Counted from the stretch's first letter, positions 17,982 through 28,290 are shown. The stretch: DNA of 64,000 nucleotides from Candidatus Merdivicinus intestinigallinarum (GCA_018713335.1 DVOW01000050.1:62001-126000); one strand, 5' to 3'. The notes: generated from the letters alone by a model not told the origin. Program-made: numbers and translations.

Positions 17982-19931
17982 TTGCAGAAGAAACGGACCA
18001 GTTCCATTATCCTGCTGGTCGTGGTCGTATTGGCGCTGCTGTTTATGTCCACCATGTTTATGCGGATGATGACCCCTACGGTAAGAACCTACACCTATTC
18101 GGATATCCTTTATATGTTCGAGGACCAGAAGGTATCCGAGTTCAGCCTGGATGTGGGAAGCGGCGAGCTTGCCATGAAAACAACCGATGGCAGAACGGTT
18201 TCCTACCGGCTGCCCAGCGTCAGCCTGTTTTTGGAGCAGGTGGACGCGGATATCCAGGAATACAATGACCAGCACCCGGACGCCCGGATGCAGTATAACC
18301 TGATCCCCGCTTCCGACAACAGCTGGCTCTTGAGCCTTATCCCCTATGTGCTGATGATTGCGGTCATGGGCCTGCTCTGGTACTTTATGTTCAAACAGGC
18401 CAGCGGCGGCGGGAAAATGAACCAATTCGGCAAGGCCAACATGAAAAACCCCGTCCAGATGGGCAAAAAGACCACCTTTGCCGAGGTGGCCGGCGCGGAC
18501 GAGGAAAAAGAGGAGCTGGCGGAAATCGTTGAGTTCCTCAAAAACCCCAAGAAGTTCAACGAGCTGGGCGCCCGCATCCCCAAGGGCGTGCTGCTGGTGG
18601 GCCCTCCCGGTACCGGTAAAACCCTGCTGGCCCGGGCGGTCGCCGGCGAGGCAGGCGTGCCCTTCTTCTCCATTTCCGGTTCGGACTTTGTGGAGATGTT
18701 CGTGGGCGTCGGCGCGTCCCGCGTCCGGGACCTGTTTGAGCAGGCCAAGAAAAATTCCCCCTCCATCATCTTTATCGACGAAATCGACGCCGTTGGGCGT
18801 CACCGCGGCGCGGGCCTTGGCGGCGGCCACGATGAACGGGAGCAGACCCTGAACCAGCTGCTGGTGGAAATGGACGGCTTCGGCGCCAACGAGGGCGTCA
18901 TCGTCATTGCGGCCACCAACCGCCGGGACATCCTGGACCCGGCCCTGCTGCGCCCCGGCCGTTTCGACCGGCAGGTTATTGTAAACTACCCCGACGTCAA
19001 GGGCCGCGAGGAAATCTTAAAGGTCCATGCCCGGAACAAGCCTCTGGGCTTTGACGTGGATTTAAGCGTTGTGGCCAAATCTACCGCCGGGTTTACCGGG
19101 GCGGACCTGGAAAACCTGATGAACGAGGCAGCGCTGCTGGCTGCCCGGAAGGGCCGCAAAGCCATTACAGAAACGGACATCGAGGAGGCCACCATCAAGG
19201 TTGTGGCCGGCCCCGAGAAGAAATCCAAGGTGGTTACCGAAAAGGAAAAACGCCTGACTGCTTACCACGAAGGCGGCCACGCTGTGGCGACCTTCTACAG
19301 CGAAACCCAGGACCCGGTCCACGAGGTGTCCATTATCCCCCGGGGGATGGCGGGCGGCTACACCCTGTCTTTGCCGGAGCATGACCGGAGCTATATGTCC
19401 CGCAAGGAAATGCGGGAGGAAATTGTCACCCTTCTGGGCGGCCGTGTGGCCGAATCCCTGGTGCTGGACGACATTTCCACCGGCGCTTCCAACGACCTGG
19501 AACGGGCCACCAAGCTGGCCAAGAGCATGGTTACCCGCTACGGCTTCAGCGAAAAGCTGGGCCCTGTGGTATACGGCCAGGACGAGGGCGAACCTTTCCT
19601 GGGCCGGGATTTCAACCACATCCGGGACTACTCTGAGAATGTAGCGGCGGAAATCGACAGCGAGGTCCGGGACATTATCGACACCGGCTATGAAACCGTC
19701 AAGGAGCTGCTGACCGCCCATATGGATCAGCTGCACCTGGTGGCGGCTTACCTGATGGAGCATGAGAAGATCGACGGCGCGACCTTTGATAAGCTTATGA
19801 AAGGGGAGCTGGATTATACTCCGCCTTCCGAACGTCAGCAGGAGCTTTCTGCGGACCCCATGGAAGCCCTGAAAACCGATGAAAACCCCTTTGACCACGA
19901 CGAGGACAAAGAGGCTCCTTCGGAAGAATAA
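17982..19931 (+). CDS. ftsH: ATP-dependent zinc metalloprotease FtsH
   Basis: [52 protein letters not shown] metalloprotease motif; TTG start. Confidence 0.97.
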   Translation: MQKKRTSSIILLVVVVLALLFMSTMFMRMMTPTVRTYTYSDILYMFEDQKVSEFSLDVGSGELAMKTTDGRTVSYRLPSVSLFLEQVDADIQEYNDQHPDARMQYNLIPASDNSWLLSLIPYVLMIAVMGLLWYFMFKQASGGGKMNQFGKANMKNPVQMGKKTTFAEVAGADEEKEELAEIVEFLKNPKKFNELGARIPKGVLLVGPPGTGKTLLARAVAGEAGVPFFSISGSDFVEMFVGVGASRVRDLFEQAKKNSPSIIFIDEIDAVGRHRGAGLGGGHDEREQTLNQLLVEMDGFGANEGVIVIAATNRRDILDPALLRPGRFDRQVIVNYPDVKGREEILKVHARNKPLGFDVDLSVVAKSTAGFTGADLENLMNEAALLAARKGRKAITETDIEEATIKVVAGPEKKSKVVTEKEKRLTAYHEGGHAVATFYSETQDPVHEVSIIPRGMAGGYTLSLPEHDRSYMSRKEMREEIVTLLGGRVAESLVLDDISTGASNDLERATKLAKSMVTRYGFSEKLGPVVYGQDEGEPFLGRDFNHIRDYSENVAAEIDSEVRDIIDTGYETVKELLTAHMDQLHLVAAYLMEHEKIDGATFDKLMKGELDYTPPSERQQELSADPMEALKTDENPFDHDEDKEAPSEE

Positions 19932-19936
19932 AAAGC

Positions 19937-19976
19937 ATCCCGCCGGGCCGTATCAAAACGGTGCGGCGGGATTTTT
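19937..19976 (+). terminator. Rho-independent terminator after ftsH
   Basis: ATCCCGCCG ... CGGCGGGAT + TTTTT. Confidence 0.8.
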
Positions 19977-19980
19977 GCGG

Positions 19981-20853
19981 CTAAAGGAAGGCGGCGGCCG
20001 TGAGCAGGGGGAGGAGCCGCCCGTAAATGGGCTCCAGATCCTCAATGGGCAGAGGGTTTTCCCCTTTGCCGATCTCAATGGTGAAGCCCGGCCGGCGGAA
20101 TTCCTGGATGAACCAGTCCTTTAGGCCCCCGTGGGAGGCCAGGCCGCTGTTTTTCACCAAGGTGTAGCCGGACAGGGCGCTCAAGGCCCGGGCGATGGAT
20201 TCCGCCTGGGGGACTTGCAGGCCGCCGTATTCCCAGAAAATTTCTTCCCCCTGGGAGTGGAAGGAATAAAGGCGACGGGGCTGGAAAGCATAGATCAAAT
20301 TGATGATCCCCCGGGTTTCCGGCTCGGAATGGGGGTACGGCCCGCCGTACCGGGTGGCGGCCGGGCCTGTGATGCCGGAAACGGTTTCCATTTCCCGGAG
20401 AATGTTCCACCCGGCGTCAAAATTGTGGTTTATATCCACGCCCCGGGCGTTGGCCTGCCACTTGCCTCCGTTTGCCCGGTATAGGGGTTCCGTCCGGTCC
20501 CGGAAAGGGCCCGCCTTCCGGGGGCCGTCCAGGGCGATTTCCACCCCGTCCGGGTTCAGCATGGGGACGATGATCAGGCCTTTCCCCTGAGTGACCCCGG
20601 CAAATGAGGGGGCTTCGTCCGTCCAGGCGGCGGCAATCTCCCAGGCAAAGCGCATGAGGAGCAGGGAGGTGAGCCATTCCTCCCCGTGAGTGGCCCCCAC
20701 AAAGAGGGCGGCGTTTTTTAAGCGCCCCATGCCCAGGGCGGGGATCTCCTTGCCCAAGGCCGATTTCCCGGCCCGGAAAACCCGGGCGGCAGGAAAGGCC
20801 TGTTCCAGCTGCCGCAGTTCCTTCCAAAGGGCGGCGCAGCTTATCGATTTCAT
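19981..20853 (-). CDS. M14 family zinc carboxypeptidase
   Basis: FVGATHGEEWLTSLLL (HxxE), PMLNPDGVEIAL, YSFHSQGEEIFWEYGG. Confidence 0.85.
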   Translation of the reverse strand: MKSISCAALWKELRQLEQAFPAARVFRAGKSALGKEIPALGMGRLKNAALFVGATHGEEWLTSLLLMRFAWEIAAAWTDEAPSFAGVTQGKGLIIVPMLNPDGVEIALDGPRKAGPFRDRTEPLYRANGGKWQANARGVDINHNFDAGWNILREMETVSGITGPAATRYGGPYPHSEPETRGIINLIYAFQPRRLYSFHSQGEEIFWEYGGLQVPQAESIARALSALSGYTLVKNSGLASHGGLKDWFIQEFRRPGFTIEIGKGENPLPIEDLEPIYGRLLPLLTAAAFL

Positions 20854-20886
20854 GGCAACCAAATCCTTTCTGCTGCGGGAGGTTTT

Positions 20887-21873
20887 ATGAATTCAGCGTT
20901 TCAATATATGTGGGAAATGCTCGTCAATATGCTGGCGGCCTTGCCCCTGATTGCGGGATTCCGGTGGATCTGCGCCATTTACCGGAAAAAGAAAGGGAAA
21001 ACCGTGACGGCGGCCCATGAGGTTGGCGTGTGGATCTTTTTGGCCTATCTGGCAGGGCTGTTCAACCAGACCATCGTGCCGGAGCTCATGGCGGCTATCC
21101 AAGGGGTGGAGCAGGAGGCCGGGCGGGTGAACCTTCAGATCTTTCTGGTGTTCCGCCAGACCTGGATCGAGGTGTTCCGCAACGGCAACCCGGCCTATTT
21201 CTTCATCAATTTCCTGGGGAACATCCTGGTGTTCATACCCCTGGGGTTCTTAACGCCCCTCCTTTGGAAAGGGTTCCGGCGGTTTTGGAAAGTGACGCTG
21301 CTGGGGGCCGGGGTTTCCCTGGGGATCGAAACGGTGCAGCTTCTGCTCCCCCGGGGAACGGATATCGACGACATTTGGCTCAATACCTTAGGCGCTGTGC
21401 TGGGATACCTGCTGTGGCGTCTGGCGGATTGGGCGGCGGTTAAAGGAGGTTGGAATATGGAAAAAATTCGGGAACTCTGCAAAAAATACCAAGAGTTGAT
21501 TTCTTATTTAATATTCGGCGTGCTGACCACCGTGGTGAACTATGTGGTGTACCTCATCGCGGCCCCCTTTTTCAGCACCGCCACTATCCCCACTGCCATC
21601 GCCTGGGTTTTTGCGGTGGTGTTCGCCTATGTGACCAACCGGAAGTATGTGTTCCATTCTAAGGCCACCGGCGCGGCGGCCCTGGCGGCGGAGATCGGTT
21701 CCTTTTTCGGGGCCAGGCTCCTTTCGGGCTTGCTGGACGTGGGCTTTATGTGGGTGACGGCGGACAAGCTGGGGTTAAACGATAAAATCATGAAGCTGGT
21801 GGCCAATGTGTTTGTGGTCATCTTCAATTATATCGCCAGCAAGCTGGTGATTTTCCGCAAGAAGGCGGAGTAA
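20887..21873 (+). CDS. VanZ-like / GtrA-like fusion membrane protein
   Basis: N-terminal INFLGNILVFIPLGFLTPLLW...SLGIETVQLLLPRGTDIDDIWLNTLGAVLGY (VanZ); C-terminal LISYLIFGVLTTVVNYVVYLI...VTNRKYVFHS...FNYIASKLVIFRKK (GtrA). Confidence 0.85.
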   Translation: MNSAFQYMWEMLVNMLAALPLIAGFRWICAIYRKKKGKTVTAAHEVGVWIFLAYLAGLFNQTIVPELMAAIQGVEQEAGRVNLQIFLVFRQTWIEVFRNGNPAYFFINFLGNILVFIPLGFLTPLLWKGFRRFWKVTLLGAGVSLGIETVQLLLPRGTDIDDIWLNTLGAVLGYLLWRLADWAAVKGGWNMEKIRELCKKYQELISYLIFGVLTTVVNYVVYLIAAPFFSTATIPTAIAWVFAVVFAYVTNRKYVFHSKATGAAALAAEIGSFFGARLLSGLLDVGFMWVTADKLGLNDKIMKLVANVFVVIFNYIASKLVIFRKKAE

Positions 21874-21913
21874 CTGGTCTGCGACCGGAGGAAATTCGCT
21901 GTTAGTTGTTATT

Positions 21914-22101
21914 TGTAGGGGCCGGGTTTCCCGGCCCGCATTTTTTGAAATGCTTCCGAAGAGAAGCGGCAAAATTTTCGTCCCCTTTTTTTAAAAGGCA
22001 GCAGAGGTAGAGGGAATGGAGTCCCTCTTCGCTTTCTGCGATTTATTTGCGAAAGCAAAGAACATAAGGCGGGCCGGGAGACCCGGCCCCTACATTTTTT
22101 T
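21914..22101. repeat. Inverted pair of TGTAGGGGCCGGG(T/C)..CCCGGCCCGC palindromes flanking ~130 bp
   Basis: Left TGTAGGGGCCGGGTTTCCCGGCCCGC at 21914; right GCGGGCCGGGAGACCCGGCCCCTACA ending 22094, near-perfect reverse complement. Confidence 0.8.
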
Positions 22102-22275
22102 CAAGGCAGTGATTGGTATTTCTCCGTAACGGCTTTCGTATTGCTCAACATGCTTTTTGATGCATCGCTCGATTTCCTTATTGGTGGAACGGCATTGCGA
22201 ATCTGCTATGCAACGGACTTTTTGCAGCAGAGTCCGGTCAATGCGCAGAGAGTAGCTTCGTTTATTTGTGTCCAT
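22090..22275 (-). CDS. Small ribbon-helix-helix (Arc-like) DNA-binding protein
   Basis: MDTNKRSYSLRIDRTLLQKVRCIADSQCRSTNKEIERCIKKHVEQYESRYGEIPITALKKM; SD GAGGTG upstream of ATG. Confidence 0.72.
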   Translation of the reverse strand: MDTNKRSYSLRIDRTLLQKVRCIADSQCRSTNKEIERCIKKHVEQYESRYGEIPITALKKM

Positions 22276-22378
22276 AGAATCACCTCGTTTCCATTCTAAG
22301 AGATTTTTCGTCAAAAATAAACCTTGTGAAAAGCAGAAAAAGACGGCTGACACAAGTCATTGCGGGATTCAATCGCAG

Positions 22379-22400
22379 GCGCGCAATGCGCGCCCCTACA
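22379..22400. repeat. Palindromic repeat GGCGCGCAATGCGCGCCCCTACA
   Basis: Same CCCCTACA tail with a different self-complementary stem. Confidence 0.75.
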
Positions 22401-22591
22401 TTCTTTGCGGCCGGTTGACCGCTTAATTTTTATCATCCCGTTGGTTTTATTATAATAGAAACGGCTTTCAAAAGATAGAACGAATATGCGTTGCAACCAC
22501 ACGCAAATGCGCCCATTTTGTCAAAAAAGAAAGAAATCACCAAGCCTCTTAAAGATTTACAGATTGTTCATAAATAAATTCGTAAAACCCC

Positions 22592-22620
22592 TTGCAAATC
22601 CCGCCCGAAGACTGTATAAT
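22592..22620 (+). promoter_or_regulatory. sigma70-type promoter for S10 operon
   Basis: TTGCAA - 17 bp - TATAAT, ~390 nt upstream of rpsJ. Confidence 0.8.
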
Positions 22621-22908
22621 AGCTATTGCGTGACTGCGACAGATATGCGATGAAGCGAGAGGTTGCCGCCGGCCGTGAGGTCAAGATCCTGTTTTTCGGA
22701 CAGGTCCCAGCGCGGGTAATTTTCGCCGAGTATGTCCGATTTTAAACCGGGCGACAAAAGAGGAATACGATGGAAGTGCCCCATGCTTGTTCTGCTTATG
22801 CGGACTGCGGGCATACTTCAAGGCAAACTGCGCCTGTTGAGGCTGCAAGTGCCCCATGCCTGCCGGATGCGGCCAACAGCGGCGGGGAATGGTTATCGGT
22901 TCGGGCTC

Positions 22909-22943
22909 CCGGGAAACGACTGCGTTTTTCCGGTTTTTTATTT
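22909..22943 (+). terminator. Intrinsic terminator/attenuator in S10-operon leader
   Basis: CCGGGAAACG-ACTG-CGTTTTTCCGG followed by TTTTTTATTT, inside the leader upstream of rpsJ. Confidence 0.7.
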
Positions 22944-23015
22944 GTCTGGACGCGAAACACACGGAAACGTGTTCCGCTTGGTCTTGTCCCCAAAAATTCC
23001 GAGGAGGCGATGACA

Positions 23016-23327
23016 GTGGCAGTCAAAGAAAAGCTCAGAATCAGATTGAAAGGTTACGATCATACCTTGGTGGATACCGCCGCCGCAAAGATCGTGGAAA
23101 CAGCGAAAAGAACCGGCGCTCGCGTTGCCGGCCCCATCCCGCTGCCTACCGATAAAGAGATCGTTACCATCCTGCGTGCTGTGCACAAATACAAAGACAG
23201 CCGCGAGCAGTTTGAGATGAGAACCCACAAACGGCTCATCGACGTGCTGAGACCTTCCGCTAAGACGGTTGAAGCGCTTCAGGGCCTGGAGCTCCCCGCC
23301 GGCGTTGAAATCGAGATCAACCTGTAA
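23016..23327 (+). CDS. rpsJ: 30S ribosomal protein S10
   Basis: [48 protein letters not shown] start preferred (8 nt from GAGGAGG). Confidence 0.96.
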   Translation: MAVKEKLRIRLKGYDHTLVDTAAAKIVETAKRTGARVAGPIPLPTDKEIVTILRAVHKYKDSREQFEMRTHKRLIDVLRPSAKTVEALQGLELPAGVEIEINL

Positions 23328-23437
23328 TCTCGACAGAAAAATCTGAACGCCTCGCGGTCCGGAACCGCAAAATTGCGGCAGCCGGAGGGTCAAGTTGGTG
23401 AAAAGCCAACCAATAGCCTTATAGGAGGAAAGAAAAG

Positions 23438-24070
23438 ATGAAAAAAGCAATCATCGGCAAGAAAATCGGCATGACCCAGATTTTCGACGAATCCGGAAAA
23501 GTCGTTCCGGTAACCGTCATCGAAGCCGGCCCCTGCACCGTTGTGCAGAAAAAGACCGCTGAAAACGACGGCTACGAAGCTGTCCAGATGGGCTTCGGCG
23601 ACGCAAAGGCCAACAAGGTCAACAAACCCATGAAGGGCCATTTTGACAAAGCAGACGTTGCTCCCAAGAAATCTCTCCGGGAATTCCGGTTTGACGACTG
23701 CGGCGCGTACAACGTTGGCGATATCATCAAGGCCGACACCTTCGCCTGCGGCGACATGGTTGATGTCTGCGGCACCAGCAAAGGTAAAGGCTATGCCGGC
23801 GCCATCAAACGGCACGGCAACCGGACCCTGCGCGCTTCCCACGGTACCGGCCCCGTTGAACGGCAGCCCGGCTCCATGGGCGCCATCTCCGATCCTTCCC
23901 GTATCTTCAAGGGCAAGGGCATGGCTGGCCATATGGGCGCAGAGCGCGTCACCATCCAGAACCTGGAAGTGGTTAAGGTTGACGCGGAAAACAATCTGAT
24001 TGCTGTCAAAGGCGCGATCCCCGGCCCCAAAGGCGGTCTGGTGTTCGTTACCGACAGCAAGAAGGCATAA
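23438..24070 (+). CDS. rplC: 50S ribosomal protein L3
   Basis: [53 protein letters not shown]. Confidence 0.97.
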   Translation: MKKAIIGKKIGMTQIFDESGKVVPVTVIEAGPCTVVQKKTAENDGYEAVQMGFGDAKANKVNKPMKGHFDKADVAPKKSLREFRFDDCGAYNVGDIIKADTFACGDMVDVCGTSKGKGYAGAIKRHGNRTLRASHGTGPVERQPGSMGAISDPSRIFKGKGMAGHMGAERVTIQNLEVVKVDAENNLIAVKGAIPGPKGGLVFVTDSKKA

Positions 24071-24087
24071 GGGAAGGAGGAATTACG

Positions 24088-24711
24088 ATGTCGAAAATTT
24101 CCGTATTCGATATGGCCGGCAAAGCCGTTTCTGAGATCGAGCTTTCCGAAGCCGTATTTGGCATTGAGCCCAACGTGGCTGCAATGCATCAGGCAGTAGT
24201 GACCTACCTTGCCAACCAGCGCCAGGGCACCCAGTCCACCCTGACCCGTTCCGAGGTCAGCGGCGGCGGTCGCAAGCCCTGGAGACAGAAGGGGACCGGC
24301 CACGCAAGACAGGGCTCCATCCGCGCTCCCCAGTGGACTCACGGCGGTATCGCTCTGGGCCCCAAACCCCGCAGCTACCACCTGGGCCTGAACAAAAAGG
24401 TGAAAAGACTGGCCCTCAAATCCGCGTTCTCTTCCAAGGTCTTGGAAAACTCCATGATTGTGGTTGACAAGATCGAAACCGCGGAATACAAGACCAAAAC
24501 CATGGTCAACATGCTGAAGGCCCTGGGCGCCGAAAAGAAAGCGCTGATCGTTCTGAACAGCGCCGACGAGAAGGTCCTGGGAAGCCTCCGCAACATCCCC
24601 GGCGTAAAAACCGCTTATGCGAATACGCTGAACGTCTACGACGTTCTGAACTGCGATAAATTCATCGTGGCCAAAGACGCCGTGGCAACTCTGGAGGAGG
24701 TGTACGCATAA
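24088..24711 (+). CDS. rplD: 50S ribosomal protein L4
   Basis: [45 protein letters not shown]. Confidence 0.97.
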   Translation: MSKISVFDMAGKAVSEIELSEAVFGIEPNVAAMHQAVVTYLANQRQGTQSTLTRSEVSGGGRKPWRQKGTGHARQGSIRAPQWTHGGIALGPKPRSYHLGLNKKVKRLALKSAFSSKVLENSMIVVDKIETAEYKTKTMVNMLKALGAEKKALIVLNSADEKVLGSLRNIPGVKTAYANTLNVYDVLNCDKFIVAKDAVATLEEVYA

Positions 24712-25004
24712 TGAAACGTGCGAATGAAATCGTGATCGCCCCCGTTATCACCGAGAAATCCATGGCTGGCATCGCTGCCAAGAAATACACCTTCAAGGTT
24801 GCCAAAGATTCCAACAAGGTGGAAATCGCGAACGCTGTGGAGACCCTGTTCGGCGTCAAGGTCGCCAAGGTCAACACCATCAGCGTAAAAGGCCGCTTTA
24901 AGAGAATGGGCCGCAACGAAGGCTACCGTCCCGACTGGAAGAAAGCCATCGTGACCCTGACCGAGGATTCCAAGACCATCGAGTTCTTCGAGGGTATGGC
25001 GTAA
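24711..25004 (+). CDS. rplW: 50S ribosomal protein L23
   Basis: [44 protein letters not shown]. Confidence 0.96.
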   Translation: MKRANEIVIAPVITEKSMAGIAAKKYTFKVAKDSNKVEIANAVETLFGVKVAKVNTISVKGRFKRMGRNEGYRPDWKKAIVTLTEDSKTIEFFEGMA

Positions 25005-25101
25005 TCCAAAGAACGGCCCGTTTTTGGGAACTCAAGTTCCCTGGGTGATGTATGAAGGAGAAACGCTCCTTCGCTAAACCGAAATAGGAGAGTGAAGATC
25101 A

Positions 25102-25935
25102 ATGGCTATCAAGTCTTACAGCGCTGTGACCCCCGGCCGGCGCCAGATGACCGTAACCGATTATTCCGGCCTTTCCAAGGTTGCTCCTGAGAGAAGCCTC
25201 TTGGAGCCCATGAAGAAAAAGTCCGGACGCAACAGCTACGGCCGCATTACCGTCCGTCACCGCGGCGGCGGAAACCGCACCAAATACCGCGTCATCGACT
25301 TCAAGCGGGACAAGGTTGGCGTGGACGCCACCGTTCTGACCCTGGAGTATGACCCCAACCGTTCCGCCCATATCGCCCTGGTGCAGTATGAGGATGGCGA
25401 AAAACGCTACATCCTGGCTCCCAACGGCCTGAAGGTGGGCGATAAAGTGAGAAGCGGCGAGGATGCCGACATCAAGCCCGGCAACACCCTTCCCATGGCC
25501 AACATCCCCGTTGGTACCTTCATCCACAACGTGGAAATTTACCCTGAAAAGGGCGCCCAGCTGGTCCGCGCGGCCGGCAACATGGCTCAGCTCATGGCAA
25601 AAGAGGGCGAATACGCTCTGGTCCGTCTTCCTTCCGGCGAGCTGCGCAACTTCTCCGCCAAGTGCAAAGCGACTATCGGCCAGGTTGGCAACATTGACCA
25701 CGAGAACGTTTCCATCGGTAAAGCCGGTCGGAAACGCCATATGGGCTGGCGGCCCACCGTCCGCGGTTCTGTTATGAACCCCTGCGACCATCCTCACGGC
25801 GGTGGTGAAGGCAAGTCCCCGATTGGACATCCCGGCCCGCTGACCCCCTGGGGCAAACCTGCTCTGGGCTACAAGACCCGCAAGCAGCATCAGCGCTCCG
25901 ATAAATTTATCGTGAAACGCAGAAACGCGAAGTAA
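25102..25935 (+). CDS. rplB: 50S ribosomal protein L2
   Basis: [26 protein letters not shown]...[18 protein letters not shown]. Confidence 0.97.
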   Translation: MAIKSYSAVTPGRRQMTVTDYSGLSKVAPERSLLEPMKKKSGRNSYGRITVRHRGGGNRTKYRVIDFKRDKVGVDATVLTLEYDPNRSAHIALVQYEDGEKRYILAPNGLKVGDKVRSGEDADIKPGNTLPMANIPVGTFIHNVEIYPEKGAQLVRAAGNMAQLMAKEGEYALVRLPSGELRNFSAKCKATIGQVGNIDHENVSIGKAGRKRHMGWRPTVRGSVMNPCDHPHGGGEGKSPIGHPGPLTPWGKPALGYKTRKQHQRSDKFIVKRRNAK

Positions 25936-25954
25936 TTGAAAGGAGGCAGATGAA

Positions 25955-26236
25955 ATGGGCAGAAGCGTAAAGAAAGGACCTTTCGTACAGCCGGTTCTGT
26001 ACAAAAGAGTTGTTGAAATGAACGAGAAGGGCGAGAAAAAGGTTCTCAAAACCTGGAGCCGTTCTTCCACCATTTTCCCTGAATTCGTCGGACACACCTT
26101 CGCTGTCCATGACGGACACAAGCATGTTCCCGTCTATGTAACCGAGGATATGGTTGGGCACAAACTCGGCGAGTTTGCCCCCACCAGAACTTATAAAGGC
26201 CACGCTGGATCCAAAACATCCAACAACGGAAACTAA
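25955..26236 (+). CDS. rpsS: 30S ribosomal protein S19
   Basis: [23 protein letters not shown]...[21 protein letters not shown]. Confidence 0.97.
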   Translation: MGRSVKKGPFVQPVLYKRVVEMNEKGEKKVLKTWSRSSTIFPEFVGHTFAVHDGHKHVPVYVTEDMVGHKLGEFAPTRTYKGHAGSKTSNNGN

Positions 26237-26257
26237 GGCCGAAAGGAGGATTTTTCA

Positions 26258-26593
26258 ATGGAAGCGAAAGCTTACCTTAGAAATGTGCGGATCGCGCCCC
26301 GCAAAGTGCAGATCGTCCTGGATCTGATCCGGGGAAAAGACATCAAAGTCGCGCAGGCGATCCTGCAGCAGACCCCCAAGTCTGCCAGCGAGTACCTGGA
26401 GAAACTTCTGAAATCGGCCATTGCCAATGCAGATCATAACTTCAACATGGACGTTCATAATCTGTATGTCGCGGAATGTTTCGTATGCCCCGGCCCCACC
26501 ATGAAACGGGTCCGGCCGGCTCCCAAGGGCAGCGCGCACCGGGTTCTCAAGAGGACCTCTCATGTGACCATGACCCTGAAGGAAAAGGAATAA
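26258..26593 (+). CDS. rplV: 50S ribosomal protein L22
   Basis: [27 protein letters not shown]... Confidence 0.97.
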   Translation: MEAKAYLRNVRIAPRKVQIVLDLIRGKDIKVAQAILQQTPKSASEYLEKLLKSAIANADHNFNMDVHNLYVAECFVCPGPTMKRVRPAPKGSAHRVLKRTSHVTMTLKEKE

Positions 26594-26613
26594 GCTGGAA
26601 GAGGAGGTAAACT

Positions 26614-27348
26614 ATGGGACAAAAAGTTAATCCCCACGGTCTTCGCGTGGGCGTAATCAAGGATTGGGATTCCCGCTGGTTTGCAAAGAAAGCCGCTTTC
26701 GGCGACATCCTGGTTGAAGATTACAAAGTCCGTAATTTCATCAAAGAGGAACTGAAGGCTGCCGGCGTTCCGCGCATCGAGATCGAGCGCGACGCGCTGA
26801 AGGTCCGGATCCACATCCACTGCGCGAAGCCCGGCATGGTGATCGGCCAGGGCGGCGCGAAAATCGACAAGCTCCGCCAGCAGGTAGAGAAAATGATCGG
26901 CAAACCCGTTCACATCAACATCATTGAGGTGAAACAGCCCGACCTGTCTGCTCAGCTGGTTGCAGAGAGCATTGCGCAGCAGCTGGAAAAACGTATTTCC
27001 TTCCGCCGCGCTATGAAACAGGCCATCGGCCGCACCATGCGCCTCGGCGCCAAGGGCATCAAGACCTGCGTTTCCGGCCGTCTGGGCGGCGCAGAAATCG
27101 CCCGCACCGAGCACTATGAAGAAGGCACCGTTCCGCTGCAGACCCTGCGCGCGGACATCGACTACGGCTTCGCGGAAGCTCACACCACCTACGGCAAGAT
27201 CGGCGTCAAGACCTGGATCTACAATGGTGAGGTTCTGAAAGGCGAAGTCACCAAGAAACCCGCGAGAGCTCCCCGCGACGAGCGCTTCAACCGCCGCGAC
27301 TCCCGCAGAGACAACCGCAGACCCCGTTCGGAAGGAGGTAACAAATAA
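26614..27348 (+). CDS. rpsC: 30S ribosomal protein S3
   Basis: [31 protein letters not shown]... Confidence 0.97.
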   Translation: MGQKVNPHGLRVGVIKDWDSRWFAKKAAFGDILVEDYKVRNFIKEELKAAGVPRIEIERDALKVRIHIHCAKPGMVIGQGGAKIDKLRQQVEKMIGKPVHINIIEVKQPDLSAQLVAESIAQQLEKRISFRRAMKQAIGRTMRLGAKGIKTCVSGRLGGAEIARTEHYEEGTVPLQTLRADIDYGFAEAHTTYGKIGVKTWIYNGEVLKGEVTKKPARAPRDERFNRRDSRRDNRRPRSEGGNK

Positions 27349-27770
27349 TGCTGCTTCCAAAGCGTGTAAAACACCGCCGTCAGCAGAGAGGCCGTCTGAA
27401 AGGCACTGCTACCCGCGGCAACACCGTTACCTACGGTGATTTCGGGCTCCAGGCCCTCGAGCCCTGCTGGATCACTTCCAACCAGATCGAGGCTGCCCGT
27501 ATTGCTATGACCCGTTACATCAAACGTGGCGGTCAGGTATGGATCAAGATTTTCCCCGATAAGCCCATCACTCAGAAACCCGCTGAAACCCGTATGGGTA
27601 ACGGTAAAGGTTCTCCCGAGTACTGGGTGGCTGTGGTAAAACCCGGCCGCGTGATGTTTGAAATCGGCGGCGTATCCGAGGAGCTGGCCCGCGAGGCTAT
27701 GCGTCTGGCTATGCACAAGTTGCCGATCAAATGCAAATTTGTGACAAAAGAGATGGGTGGTGAGCAATAA
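27348..27770 (+). CDS. rplP: 50S ribosomal protein L16
   Basis: [39 protein letters not shown]. Confidence 0.97.
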   Translation: MLLPKRVKHRRQQRGRLKGTATRGNTVTYGDFGLQALEPCWITSNQIEAARIAMTRYIKRGGQVWIKIFPDKPITQKPAETRMGNGKGSPEYWVAVVKPGRVMFEIGGVSEELAREAMRLAMHKLPIKCKFVTKEMGGEQ

Positions 27771-27958
27771 TGAAAGCAAAAGAGATTCGCGAGCTGTCCG
27801 TTGCGGAGCTCCAGTCCAAGCTGAACGACTTGAAAGCTGAGCTGTTCAACCTGCGCTTTCAGCTTGCCGTCAACCAGCTGGATAACCCCATGCGGATTAA
27901 GGCTGTCAAGAAGGACATTGCCCGCATCATGACTGTTCTCCAGGAGAACGCGAGATAA
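27770..27958 (+). CDS. rpmC: 50S ribosomal protein L29
   Basis: [33 protein letters not shown]. Confidence 0.96.
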   Translation: MKAKEIRELSVAELQSKLNDLKAELFNLRFQLAVNQLDNPMRIKAVKKDIARIMTVLQENAR

Positions 27959-27976
27959 CGAAAAGGAGGAAACGCT

Positions 27977-28234
27977 GTGAGCGAGAGAAACCTCAGAAAA
28001 ACGCGGGTCGGCATCGTTGTCAGCAACAAGATGGACAAAACCGTCGTCGTTGCCATCCAGGACAATGTCCGTCACCCCCTTTACAATAAAATCGTGAAAC
28101 GCACCGTGAAACTCAAAGCGCATGATGCCGAAAACATCTGCAACGAGGGCGACAAGGTGCTGGTAACCGAAACCCGCCCCCTGTCCAAGGACAAGAGATG
28201 GAGAGTTACCGAGATCATCACCAAAGCAAAATAA
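27977..28234 (+). CDS. rpsQ: 30S ribosomal protein S17
   Basis: [40 protein letters not shown]. Confidence 0.97.
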   Translation: MSERNLRKTRVGIVVSNKMDKTVVVAIQDNVRHPLYNKIVKRTVKLKAHDAENICNEGDKVLVTETRPLSKDKRWRVTEIITKAK

Positions 28235-28290
28235 CTTTTGCGCCGACGCGCAGAGATTAGCTTCTTGAAATCCGAAAGGAGGAACGCACT

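Noticed and set aside
22770-23015. In-frame N-terminal extension of rpsJ (ORF 22770..23327)
   Set aside because: Overlaps the leader and attenuator; S10 homology begins at VAVKEKLRI and a good SD precedes 23016.
25008-25026. AACG-GCC-CGTT + TTTTT as terminator after rplW
   Set aside because: Stem too short for a convincing terminator in the middle of an essential operon.
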